From an uncultured Candidatus Saccharibacteria bacterium (GTDB taxonomy: Bacteria > Patescibacteriota > Saccharimonadia > Saccharimonadales > Saccharimonadaceae): DNA of 64,000 nucleotides. The stretch spans positions 186,001-250,000 of the forward strand of contig CALGXC010000004.1 in assembly GCA_937936045.1 (NCBI GenBank), read 5' to 3'. Both the position numbers and the translations under genes were made by a program. Of the stretch, positions 25,125 to 35,424 are shown one piece after another (position 1 is the first letter of the stretch; each line of letters opens with the position of its first letter). Below the pieces are notes generated by a model. It saw nothing but the letters and a program-made list of their open reading frames with translations, searched no databases and had not been told where the DNA came from.

Positions 25125-26279
25125 ATGGCAGAATATCAAGGAGACCCAGACTTCCGCGGGTGGCTGGCAGTACACGATCCGTACACGCTCGCCTATACTG
25201 GCAACGACGGCAGGATTGACTGGAATAAAGTCAATAACAACGGCGCCGACACAAGAATGATCAGCTACGACAGAGGACAAGCCGGCAAAGTTCAGCAGTA
25301 TGTAGACGGTCTGCATCGACAGTACCAATCCTGGAATGATAACCGTCAAAAACAGTCTCAGCAGCATGGCGGAGGTGGCTGGGGCGGTGGCTACAGTAGA
25401 GGCGGTGACGGAGGTGGTATGTCGGCAGTACAGCACCAAGCCATCGACAAGCAGTGGGCGCAAAATAACCGCTACTACAACGATATGCTCGGCTCCATCG
25501 ATCCGCGACGCAACGCAGCACGAGCAGCCGTTGACAGACAGGTAGATACATCAATCAACTCATTGAAGGGCGAACGCGACAGTGCCTTCCAGAACCTCGA
25601 CCGTCAAGACCAGAAACTAGAAAAAAGCTATGCACGCGGCAAGCAGTCGTTGGGCGAGATGGTCCGCAACACTCTGCAGGGCGAATCAAACAACATCGGT
25701 ATGCTAGGCGGCGGCAACTCAAGCGCCATCGGCATGTTGGGCGTTGGCGTGGCTGACCTGCAAAACAGCGAACAAGGCAAGATGTTAGACGACCTGAACG
25801 AGCAGAAGACCGACATTGAAGTCAACCGTCAACAAGTACAGAGGAAGCTGGAAGACGAAGTGCGCAAGCTGAATGACTTCCGCCAGAGCAAGTACCAAGA
25901 AATCCACGACACCTTCAACGAGCAGCGCAACGAAATCCTCAACAAGATGAACATGAACGATAACCAGCGCGCCCAAGCTCTCGCTCAAGCGGGTGCAATA
26001 TCGACAGCCCAAATTCAGGACGTCGATAGAGCTATCAACGGACGGCTAGGTCAAATCGTACAAACCTACCAAAATATCACTGCTCCGCAAGCGTCACTGG
26101 CAAGTGTTCCGGCATACCAGGCGAAGAATATCACTCAAGGCACAGTAGATAGCTCGAATATTAACTCGCCTAGCCTGAGTGCAGGACAAGCAACAGAATC
26201 AGTTCTTGGCCGACGCTCTGACGATGACGACAGCTACTTTATGCGTCCACGGCGTTCCGCAGACGATGTCCAATTCTAA
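25125..26279 (+). CDS. Probable internal virion (ejection) protein, coiled coil
   Basis: A 384-aa protein from ATG 25125. A short folded N-terminal part is followed by a Gly-rich segment (~85-105), then long Gln/Glu/Arg/Lys coiled coils (~125-300) and an Ala/Ser-rich end. It lacks any enzyme motif. Together with the giant protein after it, it occupies the place of the ejection proteins of podoviruses, which are packed inside the head and injected with the DNA. Confidence 0.6.
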   Translation: MAEYQGDPDFRGWLAVHDPYTLAYTGNDGRIDWNKVNNNGADTRMISYDRGQAGKVQQYVDGLHRQYQSWNDNRQKQSQQHGGGGWGGGYSRGGDGGGMSAVQHQAIDKQWAQNNRYYNDMLGSIDPRRNAARAAVDRQVDTSINSLKGERDSAFQNLDRQDQKLEKSYARGKQSLGEMVRNTLQGESNNIGMLGGGNSSAIGMLGVGVADLQNSEQGKMLDDLNEQKTDIEVNRQQVQRKLEDEVRKLNDFRQSKYQEIHDTFNEQRNEILNKMNMNDNQRAQALAQAGAISTAQIQDVDRAINGRLGQIVQTYQNITAPQASLASVPAYQAKNITQGTVDSSNINSPSLSAGQATESVLGRRSDDDDSYFMRPRRSADDVQF

Positions 26280-26302
26280 TAGCCGAAAGGAGCTAAATAC
26301 CA

Positions 26303-29300
26303 ATGTTTGACTTTGGAAAAATGATACGCAGCTTCTTCGGATGGAGAGACGACGAAGAAGAAAAACGCCGCGAACAGCAAAACCACCGCGAGCCAATCCA
26401 GCAGCACAACGATAATCCACTAAGCCAGCCAAAGCAGTTTCAGGGGTTTGATGCAACACGCCTGTCTACTATTCAGCAGCCGCGCCAGCAGGAGCAGCAG
26501 CAAAACTTCTCGCCAGAGAAGCCCAAAACGCCAATGTTTCAGCCAAACTTCGTAGAGACAATTGAATCGCAGCTAGAGAAAGCCAAAAAGTATGCCGCAC
26601 TGGGCGATGAGAACGCCAAAAAGTACATTGAACAAAACCAGTCGAAAGTGCAGCAGCAAGATAAGCAGCCAAATTTCTCGATAAATAACCAGTCGCAACT
26701 ACAATTACCACATCCGCAGCAACCCTCCCCTTTTCAGCAGCCAGCACAGCAATCACCGCAGATGCAACAGCTGAATGAGACTGTACGCCGCAACAACCTA
26801 AACTCTGAGGACTACCGAAAGCGTCGAGACGAATTAACGACGCTGCTTAATGATACCCGCGGCAACTGGACAAACGAACGGAAATTACTCGATGAAGCAC
26901 AGCAAGGCATCACCTCTGACGAGCAGTTGAAAAATACCATCGAGAAGATAAAGAATGTTCAGTATCGCCAGAAAACTGCTGACGCTGCCTTGGGCGAATA
27001 CGGACAATCGCCCATGATAAATTACGGTGGCAGGACACCGACACAATTCCTAGAAGACTTTAATAATATGGACGCCGGCAGGCAGCGTGAGGCTATCGAG
27101 CAGATATCCAAAAATCTAACGGATTACGCCAAGGTCCCTTACGGATTTACCAATCCAGAGCAAAGAGCAAAGTTCGAACGTATCGTTGCTGAATCAGAGT
27201 TACTACGCAACCTAATCGATGACCGAGCAACAAAGAAAGGTCCTAATGTAGAGACTGTTGGCAAGGATATTGTTAATATTGGCGGCAATATAGTTGGCGG
27301 CATAACACAACCATTCAAGACGGTTTATCGTTCAGGTGAAGCTTTAGTTAATCATAGTCCGCTTGATGCGCTTACCGCAGAATATAAAGCAGGTAGGCTT
27401 TCAGAGGAAGAATACGCTCGCAGGTACAACGCCATAGACCAAGAGATAAACGGCATAACTGGAGGTATGCAAGATAAAGGAACTCTAGACCGTATACTTC
27501 GTGCAGCTGGTACAGCTGTTGATGTCGCTTCTTCTGTCGCTCCTGTAGGATCTCTTGCCAAGGGAGTTGTCAAGGGCATTGCACCAACCCTAGCTAAAAG
27601 TGCGCTAGAGAAAGGTATCATCAGCCAAGCAGCTGAGAAAACCGTTCCCCAACTGATTGCTCATGAGGCGGCCACGAACGCCGCTCTAGGTGCAGGCGGG
27701 TCGCTTCGAGCTGGCACCGACTGGAAACCTGAAAATGCTTTACAAGAAGCGGCGACCGGTGCTGCCTTTGGTGCTGGAATGGCAGGAGCTGGTGCAGCTA
27801 TCGGACGCGGCGCTACAGCACTTCGCCAGGCGTATGTAGATGGCAACCTACATATTCCACGTACGGAAATTACACCGAATGCCGGGCGAAATGAGCGAAT
27901 GCGCACAGCCATTGAGAATTACCCTATCGATGAGCCGTTTAATTACGGGCGCGTTAGCCAGAACACTCTAGACCAGCACAACGCTATCCAAGCGCAAACT
28001 GGACAAGACTTCGTAACCAACAGAGACGTAACAGTGTATCCGGGCGCGCATAATGCACATGTTGAGAAGCGGATTATTCAGGAGGGAGTAACACCTGAGG
28101 AGTATGTAAATATAGCGGAAAAGTCTATTTATGGCAATAACAGCACACTAACTCGCAGCCCTAACGATACAGGACTCCAGAATGTTACCTATGCAAACAC
28201 TGACGCACCGAGCGGTCGAGTCCTAATGGGTCAATTTAACGATGGATTAAGCCTTAAGAGTGTGCAAAAAATCCGCCCCGAAAGAATTGAGGCAGATATT
28301 AAAAAAGCCCAAGCTGAGCTTGGTACGCCCCTGATGGACGACGACTTGCGGGGCGTTACCCGGGCAGGTAGCAATCTAGAATCTGCTACAGGCACAAGTC
28401 CTATTAGTAATCCATCAGGAACTCGTACTGGCAGTGTATCAAACAACACGTTAAATGTCAATGGTGAGGATGTTTACAAGCCAACGAAACCAGGCTTTTT
28501 CGGTACAGCTCCTGAAGATTACCGCTATCGAATCGAGCAGACACCACGCGGCAAATACGCAATCGTTGAAGAGTATGCTGACGGCAGTCCATCACAGAGA
28601 TATTCGACGCATTCAGACATTGCTATTGCTCGCCGTGAAGCACAGAGATTAGCTGAAGGACTAGAAAAACCAATCCAAGTTGAAGAAACCGGAAAAGGTT
28701 ACAACGGATTCACCGAACGAGCGGCTGAAATTGAGCTGAAAAAGCTACAAACAGCCCGCCCAGAGTACGACTGGGAAATCAAGCCAGCCGAGCATATGGA
28801 TAGCCACGATATAACGCGAGGTAAGTATGGTATTAAGGGGGTGCTACGCGAGAGTGACGCCCGCCTCGACGGTCCAAACCAGCCGGCGAGAACATACGAA
28901 GTTGAGGGTACTGTACCAAAAGTCAAGGAGGAGCTAGACCTCGGCGACGGCTCAAAGCTAACATCTACCACTAACGGAGACACCGGCGTCACAACAACCG
29001 AACGCGTCGCTCCTGACAATACAGCAGACCTACAGGCGGTAGCGGCAGCCCGAAGCGCCACCGATGTAGCCGACGGGTACAGAATCGATGATATTACGTC
29101 ACAAAGCCAAGCCGCAGACATCAACCCCTACCCTCAAGCGACCGTTGATAATGTTATCGACAAACTGAACGCCGGTACTCCAGCACAGCGCCGCCTAGTT
29201 CGCGATGAGATCCGCAAACAAACCGGCTATGACGTTCACGACATACGAGGTATGAAACAGTATCCAACCATCGTACAGTCAGCATATAACCGCGTCGTCG

Positions 29301-32300
29301 GCAGCCAGGAGTGGATTGACGCTAGCAAAAAAATCCACGTCAAGGGTACGGAAGCTAATCGCAAACCTGATCTAACAGAGTTTGCTCTAGCAAAAGGTGT
29401 GGACGAGCAAGGCAAGCCGATATTCGACCTGGTCCCGCTTGACGGCAATAAACATACTATCAGCAGTACTGGTATGGTAGTCGACAAAGATGGCAAGAGT
29501 GTTGGCAGCTACGTCGGTATCGATGAGAACGGCAATCAGCATGCGTATGTTGAGGGTAAACCAGTCAATCTGGGTGCTGTCGTCGGAGATATTGAACGCT
29601 GGGGTAACAGGAATAACCCACTTGCAGACATTGACCGTATCATCGACGCAAATGCTCCAGATGCCGCAACGGCCGCAGCCACCAAGGAATTTACCTCCGT
29701 GTTCAAAGACAGCCAAGAAGCAGCCATGAAAGTCGAGCTGAAGTCTCGCCGCGATGGACTAACGAAACTAGAAAGCAAGATGTTAGATAACCTCCCCTCT
29801 CGGCAGCTACGAAAAGATCTGACCGAAGATATGTTCGACCTGGTAGAAAAGAAAGTCGATGTTGCCGACCTGAACGCCAAATACGGCAAAGACTACGTAG
29901 ACACCTACATGAAGCCAGCGGTGGATTGGTGGCGTACTCACGCAGACGATATCCTCAACAACACTAACCGTGTACTGGAAGCAAACGGCTATGACCCAAT
30001 ACCGCGCCACAAGAACTACATCTCGCACATCATGGGCGACCCCTCATTCTTCGAGAAGGTTGGACTGAAGATTAAGGATATCACCGGAATGAATGGCTCG
30101 GTGAGCGGTGAAGCAATCCCTAGCGGAGTACGCGGGGGTGTTCCTGACGAGATAGTCGGAAATACTGAAAACACTGGTGCACGCCGCAAGTGGAATCCAT
30201 TTGCACAGACACGCCGCGGCGAACTAGCCAACAAGGACTTCTTCGGTGCTATCGACAGGTACTACGAGGCAATGCTCTACAACCAGTACATGACTCCTGC
30301 TGCTTCACGCGTGCGGGTAGTTGAAAACGCCTTCCGAACATTCCAGAAAGCTAAGGAGATTAAGCTAGACAAAGCTATCGAAGAACTCGGATTTAACGAA
30401 GCGATAGCGCAAGTCGAGACCGGCAAGCCAAAACACAAGAACTTCAAAGAAGGCGAGCGCTCCCCTCTCATCGCCGCATGGCAGGAATATGGCAATATCC
30501 TTGCTGGAAAAACGAACGCCATTGACCGATTGGCCGTTGATAAAGGCTTTGGTAGGGCTGTAGATGTTTCAATCAAGGCACAAGGTATCGTCGGCGCTAA
30601 CACTATACCAGGCTCAGCCACGGCAGCCGTAGCGCAGGTCCTAAGTGTTCCGCAGACAATTGCTCGAGACGGGTTGCCATCGTTCATGAAAGCTGTCAAG
30701 CAGATGATCCACTCTGGCTTTGACGAAGCAAGCGACCCGCTGAATAAATCTTCATTCATGAAAGCCCGCTATACCGACGCCTCATCGCAGCGGCGCGGCA
30801 TCATCCGAAAGTACACTAATGCTGCCTCCATTCCGATGGAAGCTATTGAGAAGTTTACTGGAGAGCTGAGCTGGCGCAGCGCATACAACGAGGCACTCAG
30901 CAAAGGACTGACTGGAGACGCAGCTATTAGGCAGGCTGACCTAGCCACCAAGGCAACTCTAGCTGGGCGCGGCATTGGCGACCGACCATTGGTCATGAAC
31001 TCGAAAGTACTCGGTGTGTTCACACAGTTTGGTTTAGAAGTAAACAACATGAGACTACAGTTCTTTAAGGACTTTACACCCGCCCAGAAAGCCAAATTCA
31101 TCATCGCAGCAGCAGCTGCTAACTATGGGCTGAAGATGGTAACCGGACAAGAACAACTGCCAGACTTCCTGAAGGCGACAATAGACACTTATAACGACTT
31201 TGCCAGTAACGAGGACGATGCTAACGACAACCTTCTGAATAATACCGCGCAAGCAGGTCAGCGTTTTCTAGGCGAAGCCTCCAAGTTTGTTCCGGGTGGT
31301 CCCGCACTTGTTGGAGCATTTATAGACGACAAAACTAAGAAAACCATTTTTGGCGAAGATTCAGACATTTCCCGTTACGGCACGCCCGCTGTATCAAAGT
31401 TGATTAAGGCTGGACTTACCGCTGGCGAAGGTCTATCGAGTGGTGACGCTGGTAAGATCGGCACCGCAATGCTTGACGTAGCCCCAACCGGTGCACAGAT
31501 AAAGCGCACAATTCAAGGGGCTACTGCCCTAAAAGATGGCTATACACAGGATAGCAAAGGCAACATTCAGACACCTGTTGACCGCTCGCCGACAAATATC
31601 GTTAAAGGAATGCTCTTCGGCAAGAATGCCCTTGATGAGCAGAAGCAGTTCTACGACACCAAACAGCATGCGCTCAGCGATAAAGACAGTGCTGCGTTTA
31701 GAGAGATGCTGTCCAACAATCCCGAAGAGGCTAAGCAGTATTATAACCTCGTTCAGGACTCAAGGAAGATGGATACTCTGGAGAAGCGTGCTAAAAATGG
31801 CGACACCGCAGCAATGGATAAACTCAGCAAAATGTCTCAGGCGACTGGCTCAGACGGACTGCCCGTGGCACTGAAAGCCAAGATTGCTCGCGGCGACTAC
31901 ACACAAGACGGTGATGGGACGATCAGAACGAAAGGCGGCGAAGTTGCTCGAGAAGTTCATAAGAGACTTGCCAAAGATTCAAAAGATGAATCAGACGCCA
32001 CCTACCGCAACTACGTACTAGGATACGGATTAAAGCAAAGAGGTTCGAGTGAAACGAACAGCAATACCGGAAACGATGTTACCGATAAACTATCTGCCCT
32101 CGCCGCTCGATCAAACGATAAAGCAATAATCCATCAAGCTATCGACCTGAACAAGAATAAGAAGTACGCCGATATGCCAGCCTGGGTTAAAGAACGCTAC
32201 GCTGCAGAAAATGGCATTGACAAGGAACAGCTAACCTATGCAACGCAGGCAAGTTATAAAGCAGATGTTAAACTGCAATACCTCAAAGAGACAACCAAGA

Positions 32301-32737
32301 ATATGTCGAATGAGCAGCTAGTTAATACTCTATACGCTGGACGCAGGAAGTCAATTGCTGACAAGTGTTTCGTAGAAGATTCTATGCTGAAGAGTTTCTA
32401 CAACGACGGACGTATATCCAAAGATCAGTACCAAGCCCTGCGGTCCCTAATCATGGACGAGAACGGTAATGTTACTTCGCAATCCAGAAACGGTGGCGGA
32501 GGTGCTAGACGCGGCTCAGGCGGTGGCGGTGGACGAAGAGGCGGTACTGTCAGTGGAATTTCAGTGCCAGACTACAACGTCAAGATGATGAAGCTCTCTA
32601 GCCCATACGGCTTTGCGAAAGATCCAAATGTGAGCCTCGGCAACGTCGGCTCAAACAAGAACATCGTTACCGGCATCAAAGCCCCGTCGCAGTTCAAAAT
32701 TAGTAAGTCGGCGCTACCAACGCCGCGCGTAAGATAA
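26303..32737 (+). CDS. Giant internal virion protein, 2144 aa
   Basis: The N-terminus (~1-170) is extremely Gln/Pro-rich. A small-residue region with several GAxxG runs (~340-500) may insert in a membrane. Residues ~530-650 contain NAHVEKRIIQEGVTPEEYVN and could be a nuclease-like domain of the kind found in large polyvalent phage proteins; this is uncertain. The region 1400-1600, with RGIGDRPLVMNSKVLGVFTQ, resembles segments of podovirus internal proteins. The C-terminus is Gly/Arg-rich. Such proteins are ejected to build a DNA conduit across the envelope. It is about one fifth of the prophage coding capacity. Confidence 0.75.
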   Translation: MFDFGKMIRSFFGWRDDEEEKRREQQNHREPIQQHNDNPLSQPKQFQGFDATRLSTIQQPRQQEQQQNFSPEKPKTPMFQPNFVETIESQLEKAKKYAALGDENAKKYIEQNQSKVQQQDKQPNFSINNQSQLQLPHPQQPSPFQQPAQQSPQMQQLNETVRRNNLNSEDYRKRRDELTTLLNDTRGNWTNERKLLDEAQQGITSDEQLKNTIEKIKNVQYRQKTADAALGEYGQSPMINYGGRTPTQFLEDFNNMDAGRQREAIEQISKNLTDYAKVPYGFTNPEQRAKFERIVAESELLRNLIDDRATKKGPNVETVGKDIVNIGGNIVGGITQPFKTVYRSGEALVNHSPLDALTAEYKAGRLSEEEYARRYNAIDQEINGITGGMQDKGTLDRILRAAGTAVDVASSVAPVGSLAKGVVKGIAPTLAKSALEKGIISQAAEKTVPQLIAHEAATNAALGAGGSLRAGTDWKPENALQEAATGAAFGAGMAGAGAAIGRGATALRQAYVDGNLHIPRTEITPNAGRNERMRTAIENYPIDEPFNYGRVSQNTLDQHNAIQAQTGQDFVTNRDVTVYPGAHNAHVEKRIIQEGVTPEEYVNIAEKSIYGNNSTLTRSPNDTGLQNVTYANTDAPSGRVLMGQFNDGLSLKSVQKIRPERIEADIKKAQAELGTPLMDDDLRGVTRAGSNLESATGTSPISNPSGTRTGSVSNNTLNVNGEDVYKPTKPGFFGTAPEDYRYRIEQTPRGKYAIVEEYADGSPSQRYSTHSDIAIARREAQRLAEGLEKPIQVEETGKGYNGFTERAAEIELKKLQTARPEYDWEIKPAEHMDSHDITRGKYGIKGVLRESDARLDGPNQPARTYEVEGTVPKVKEELDLGDGSKLTSTTNGDTGVTTTERVAPDNTADLQAVAAARSATDVADGYRIDDITSQSQAADINPYPQATVDNVIDKLNAGTPAQRRLVRDEIRKQTGYDVHDIRGMKQYPTIVQSAYNRVVGSQEWIDASKKIHVKGTEANRKPDLTEFALAKGVDEQGKPIFDLVPLDGNKHTISSTGMVVDKDGKSVGSYVGIDENGNQHAYVEGKPVNLGAVVGDIERWGNRNNPLADIDRIIDANAPDAATAAATKEFTSVFKDSQEAAMKVELKSRRDGLTKLESKMLDNLPSRQLRKDLTEDMFDLVEKKVDVADLNAKYGKDYVDTYMKPAVDWWRTHADDILNNTNRVLEANGYDPIPRHKNYISHIMGDPSFFEKVGLKIKDITGMNGSVSGEAIPSGVRGGVPDEIVGNTENTGARRKWNPFAQTRRGELANKDFFGAIDRYYEAMLYNQYMTPAASRVRVVENAFRTFQKAKEIKLDKAIEELGFNEAIAQVETGKPKHKNFKEGERSPLIAAWQEYGNILAGKTNAIDRLAVDKGFGRAVDVSIKAQGIVGANTIPGSATAAVAQVLSVPQTIARDGLPSFMKAVKQMIHSGFDEASDPLNKSSFMKARYTDASSQRRGIIRKYTNAASIPMEAIEKFTGELSWRSAYNEALSKGLTGDAAIRQADLATKATLAGRGIGDRPLVMNSKVLGVFTQFGLEVNNMRLQFFKDFTPAQKAKFIIAAAAANYGLKMVTGQEQLPDFLKATIDTYNDFASNEDDANDNLLNNTAQAGQRFLGEASKFVPGGPALVGAFIDDKTKKTIFGEDSDISRYGTPAVSKLIKAGLTAGEGLSSGDAGKIGTAMLDVAPTGAQIKRTIQGATALKDGYTQDSKGNIQTPVDRSPTNIVKGMLFGKNALDEQKQFYDTKQHALSDKDSAAFREMLSNNPEEAKQYYNLVQDSRKMDTLEKRAKNGDTAAMDKLSKMSQATGSDGLPVALKAKIARGDYTQDGDGTIRTKGGEVAREVHKRLAKDSKDESDATYRNYVLGYGLKQRGSSETNSNTGNDVTDKLSALAARSNDKAIIHQAIDLNKNKKYADMPAWVKERYAAENGIDKEQLTYATQASYKADVKLQYLKETTKNMSNEQLVNTLYAGRRKSIADKCFVEDSMLKSFYNDGRISKDQYQALRSLIMDENGNVTSQSRNGGGGARRGSGGGGGRRGGTVSGISVPDYNVKMMKLSSPYGFAKDPNVSLGNVGSNKNIVTGIKAPSQFKISKSALPTPRVR

Positions 32738-32747
32738 GGAGTTCAGA

Positions 32748-33401
32748 ATGAAAGTCAACGAGATACTAAAGAGTGTCCACGTAGCATACGAACAAGCGGC
32801 AGATGCGCCTGCACTCAATGATGAGGACGGGCAAATACGACTAAACCTGCTACAGAAGGCTGTACGCCGCTGGTCAACGGATAACGTTACTAAATGGAAT
32901 GAGCTGTTTAGTGTAGGCGATATCGGTCCTATTCAACCTGGGCAGCGCGAGTATGACCTGCCGGAAGGATATTCGCTATCTAGCGGATTCTACCTACAGG
33001 GCAGCTCAGAACCACTGAATGTAAAGTCTCCTAGCCAGCTAACTGGCGAAGATGGCAAGTTTGTTACTATTCTGGGAAATCCACAAATCGGACACAAGCT
33101 TCGGCTAGGTTGGATACCAAAATCTAGTGATCAGGAAATTGGCAAAACTATCATCGTTAAATACTATCGCGAGCCGTTTATTCCAACAAAACTAGATGAT
33201 GTACTAGAAATGAGCGACCCAAACTTCGCCATAGCCTACGTAACAGCAGAACTGTTCGTAAATGACGATGCCAACCTATACACGAAATATAACAGTGACG
33301 CCATGATACTCCTAGCAAATATGCGGCAGCGCAATGAGCTAGTTCCTGATGGGCAGTTTAGCGGAATTGAGGGCGACATTGGGATAGGAGGAGGTTGGTA
33401 A
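32748..33401 (+). CDS. Head-tail adaptor (P22 gp4-like)
   Basis: A 217-aa protein with an opening EILKSVHVAYEQAADAPALN helix, RRWSTDN, YDLPEGYSLSSGFYL, and a late helical region with YVTAELFVNDDANLY. The pattern and the place before the nozzle protein fit the P22 gp4 class of adaptor rings under the portal. It overlaps the next gene by seven bases. Confidence 0.7.
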   Translation: MKVNEILKSVHVAYEQAADAPALNDEDGQIRLNLLQKAVRRWSTDNVTKWNELFSVGDIGPIQPGQREYDLPEGYSLSSGFYLQGSSEPLNVKSPSQLTGEDGKFVTILGNPQIGHKLRLGWIPKSSDQEIGKTIIVKYYREPFIPTKLDDVLEMSDPNFAIAYVTAELFVNDDANLYTKYNSDAMILLANMRQRNELVPDGQFSGIEGDIGIGGGW

Positions 33402-35404
33402 TGGCAGTACAAACTCCCCCACGTATGACAGGCGGCAGCGCTAAAACACAGAATATTATCATCCCGAATTTTAGCGGTGGTGTTAACAGCTATCTAGACG
33501 AGGCACGCCTACCGAATAACACACTCCGTTCTGCCGTAAACTACATGCTAAGACAGGATGGTGTGCTGTATCCGCGTTGGGGCACAAAAACGTTTTTCCC
33601 TGTTCTAGATAAAATGCCCGACGGTTTTGACAAGTTCACCGTAAAAATGCTAGCAACGGCCAGCGGGCTAGAAGAATGGGCTATCATCGTGGAAGACGGC
33701 GTTGTCAAGCGATCAAACGGCGGAGCATGGCAGGAAGCAACCGGAGAAAAGCTCACACCTGGATATGAAGCAAAGTTCTATCAAGTGGACGATTGCGTAT
33801 ACATCGTCAATGGCAAGGATGTTCTGGCGTTCTACGACATCGCTAACAATAAGGTGAAGAAGTTTGAAGGTATCGACACGCCAAAAAACCTCAAGGTTAC
33901 CAATTCTAAGAATCTAGCAACCGGCAGCTATTCCAACTTTTATAAAGTCTCGGCGGTCAATGAGGTTGGCGAAACAATGGCATCAGCTGAAATCTCCGTA
34001 AAAACCAGCCGTATCCGCAACCAGTGGCGCCAGACAGGCGAAGTTGAGGACTACCTGGAATTAACCTGGGATGCCGTACCAAAAGCCACCCGCTACAACA
34101 TCTACTACAGCGACATGTCGAATGATGAAACGTATATTGACTCGGTATCGACTAACTCGTATCGAGATTTGGGACGTACCGCACAAAATGTAGCCGTGGA
34201 AGCTCCTGTAGCCGACACTACGTCCGGTCCCGTTCTTCGTGATATCACTGGATCGAGCTACCGTATATTTGGCGTTGGTGTAGACGATAAGGTCTACTGG
34301 GGCGGCGTTGGTAAATATATCAGTGCATTCAATGCCTTCTATGGCGGCGGGTGGGTCGAGATAAACAAAGGTACTGGTGAAATACCAATCACTGTCCGCA
34401 GCTATCGTGATGGGCGTGGTGAACCAGTAAACGTAGTGTTTATGACAACCGCATCTGGTGAGGGCTCTCAAAACCAGCTTACACTCACCTCGATGACTGT
34501 TGGTAATACATCGTTCATTGTACCTAATATTGCCCGGGTTGTAGGTTCTTACGGTACATACGCCGCCGGCTCAGTTACTGAGGCAGACAACAACCTATTC
34601 TTTACCTGCTCCAGAGGCAAAAATACCACTGGCGCTAAACCTGACCTGCTGAACGTATTGAGTACTGAAGAGGTCAGTCTAGCTATTCGTCCAGATTTTG
34701 ATGGTATTAACCCGCTATATGGCCGCGAGATATCGAGTGTACACTTTGATGGAAAAATATTTGATGCCGTACCAGCCGCCCAATCCAAGGTCAATAATGA
34801 AATCTGGATACTGGACTTGCAGCTGAAGGCATGGATACGTCCGTGGACTATTGGTATCAAGAAGCTTATTACCTTTACTCCGAGCGATGGACGCGAGCGA
34901 TTGATGGGACTTCGCTCAACACCGGACAACAACGGCAAATATCGAATTGTCGAGTTTAGCGAAAAGTACATAACCGATGACGGCGAGCCTTTTATGTCTA
35001 CGTTCCGGACAGGGCTACTCCACTTCGATAAAGGGCATATGAGCTGGGCAAAGATGAAGAAGACCTACATCGAGCTACTACGCGTGAGCGGATCATTGTC
35101 CATTACGGTGAGCGGCACCGGCAAGAAACGTGTTTTACACACCCTGAAAGACATTACGGTCTCTAGTGCCATGGTAACGACCGGATTTAACAGCGATAAA
35201 TTCAATGATTTTGCGTTTAACGATACAGAAGGAGGACACGTAACTTTTAGCGACCCAAGTACTAAAAAATCACTGAAAATAAATAAGGTGGTCAATAACT
35301 ACCGAGTAGACGGCAGATCGAGCAATGCCTCCTATGGTATAGCCACGATCACATCTGTGGTCATACCAAAGAAAGTACCAGACCCTGCCAGCTGGAAGAA
35401 GTAA
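33395..35404 (+). CDS. Tail nozzle protein (P22 gp10-like)
   Basis: A 669-aa beta-rich protein. It starts with FSGGVNSYLDEARLPNNTLR..NYMLRQDGVLYPRWGTK, typical of podovirus tail nozzle (tubular protein B-like) proteins, and has an inserted fibronectin-like module (~165-250: SNFYKVSAVNEVGETMAS..TRYNIYYSD) and propeller-like strands after it. It would form the short tail below the adaptor. Confidence 0.75.
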   Translation: MVMAVQTPPRMTGGSAKTQNIIIPNFSGGVNSYLDEARLPNNTLRSAVNYMLRQDGVLYPRWGTKTFFPVLDKMPDGFDKFTVKMLATASGLEEWAIIVEDGVVKRSNGGAWQEATGEKLTPGYEAKFYQVDDCVYIVNGKDVLAFYDIANNKVKKFEGIDTPKNLKVTNSKNLATGSYSNFYKVSAVNEVGETMASAEISVKTSRIRNQWRQTGEVEDYLELTWDAVPKATRYNIYYSDMSNDETYIDSVSTNSYRDLGRTAQNVAVEAPVADTTSGPVLRDITGSSYRIFGVGVDDKVYWGGVGKYISAFNAFYGGGWVEINKGTGEIPITVRSYRDGRGEPVNVVFMTTASGEGSQNQLTLTSMTVGNTSFIVPNIARVVGSYGTYAAGSVTEADNNLFFTCSRGKNTTGAKPDLLNVLSTEEVSLAIRPDFDGINPLYGREISSVHFDGKIFDAVPAAQSKVNNEIWILDLQLKAWIRPWTIGIKKLITFTPSDGRERLMGLRSTPDNNGKYRIVEFSEKYITDDGEPFMSTFRTGLLHFDKGHMSWAKMKKTYIELLRVSGSLSITVSGTGKKRVLHTLKDITVSSAMVTTGFNSDKFNDFAFNDTEGGHVTFSDPSTKKSLKINKVVNNYRVDGRSSNASYGIATITSVVIPKKVPDPASWKK

Positions 35405-35424
35405 ATAACTAAAGGAAAAATGAA

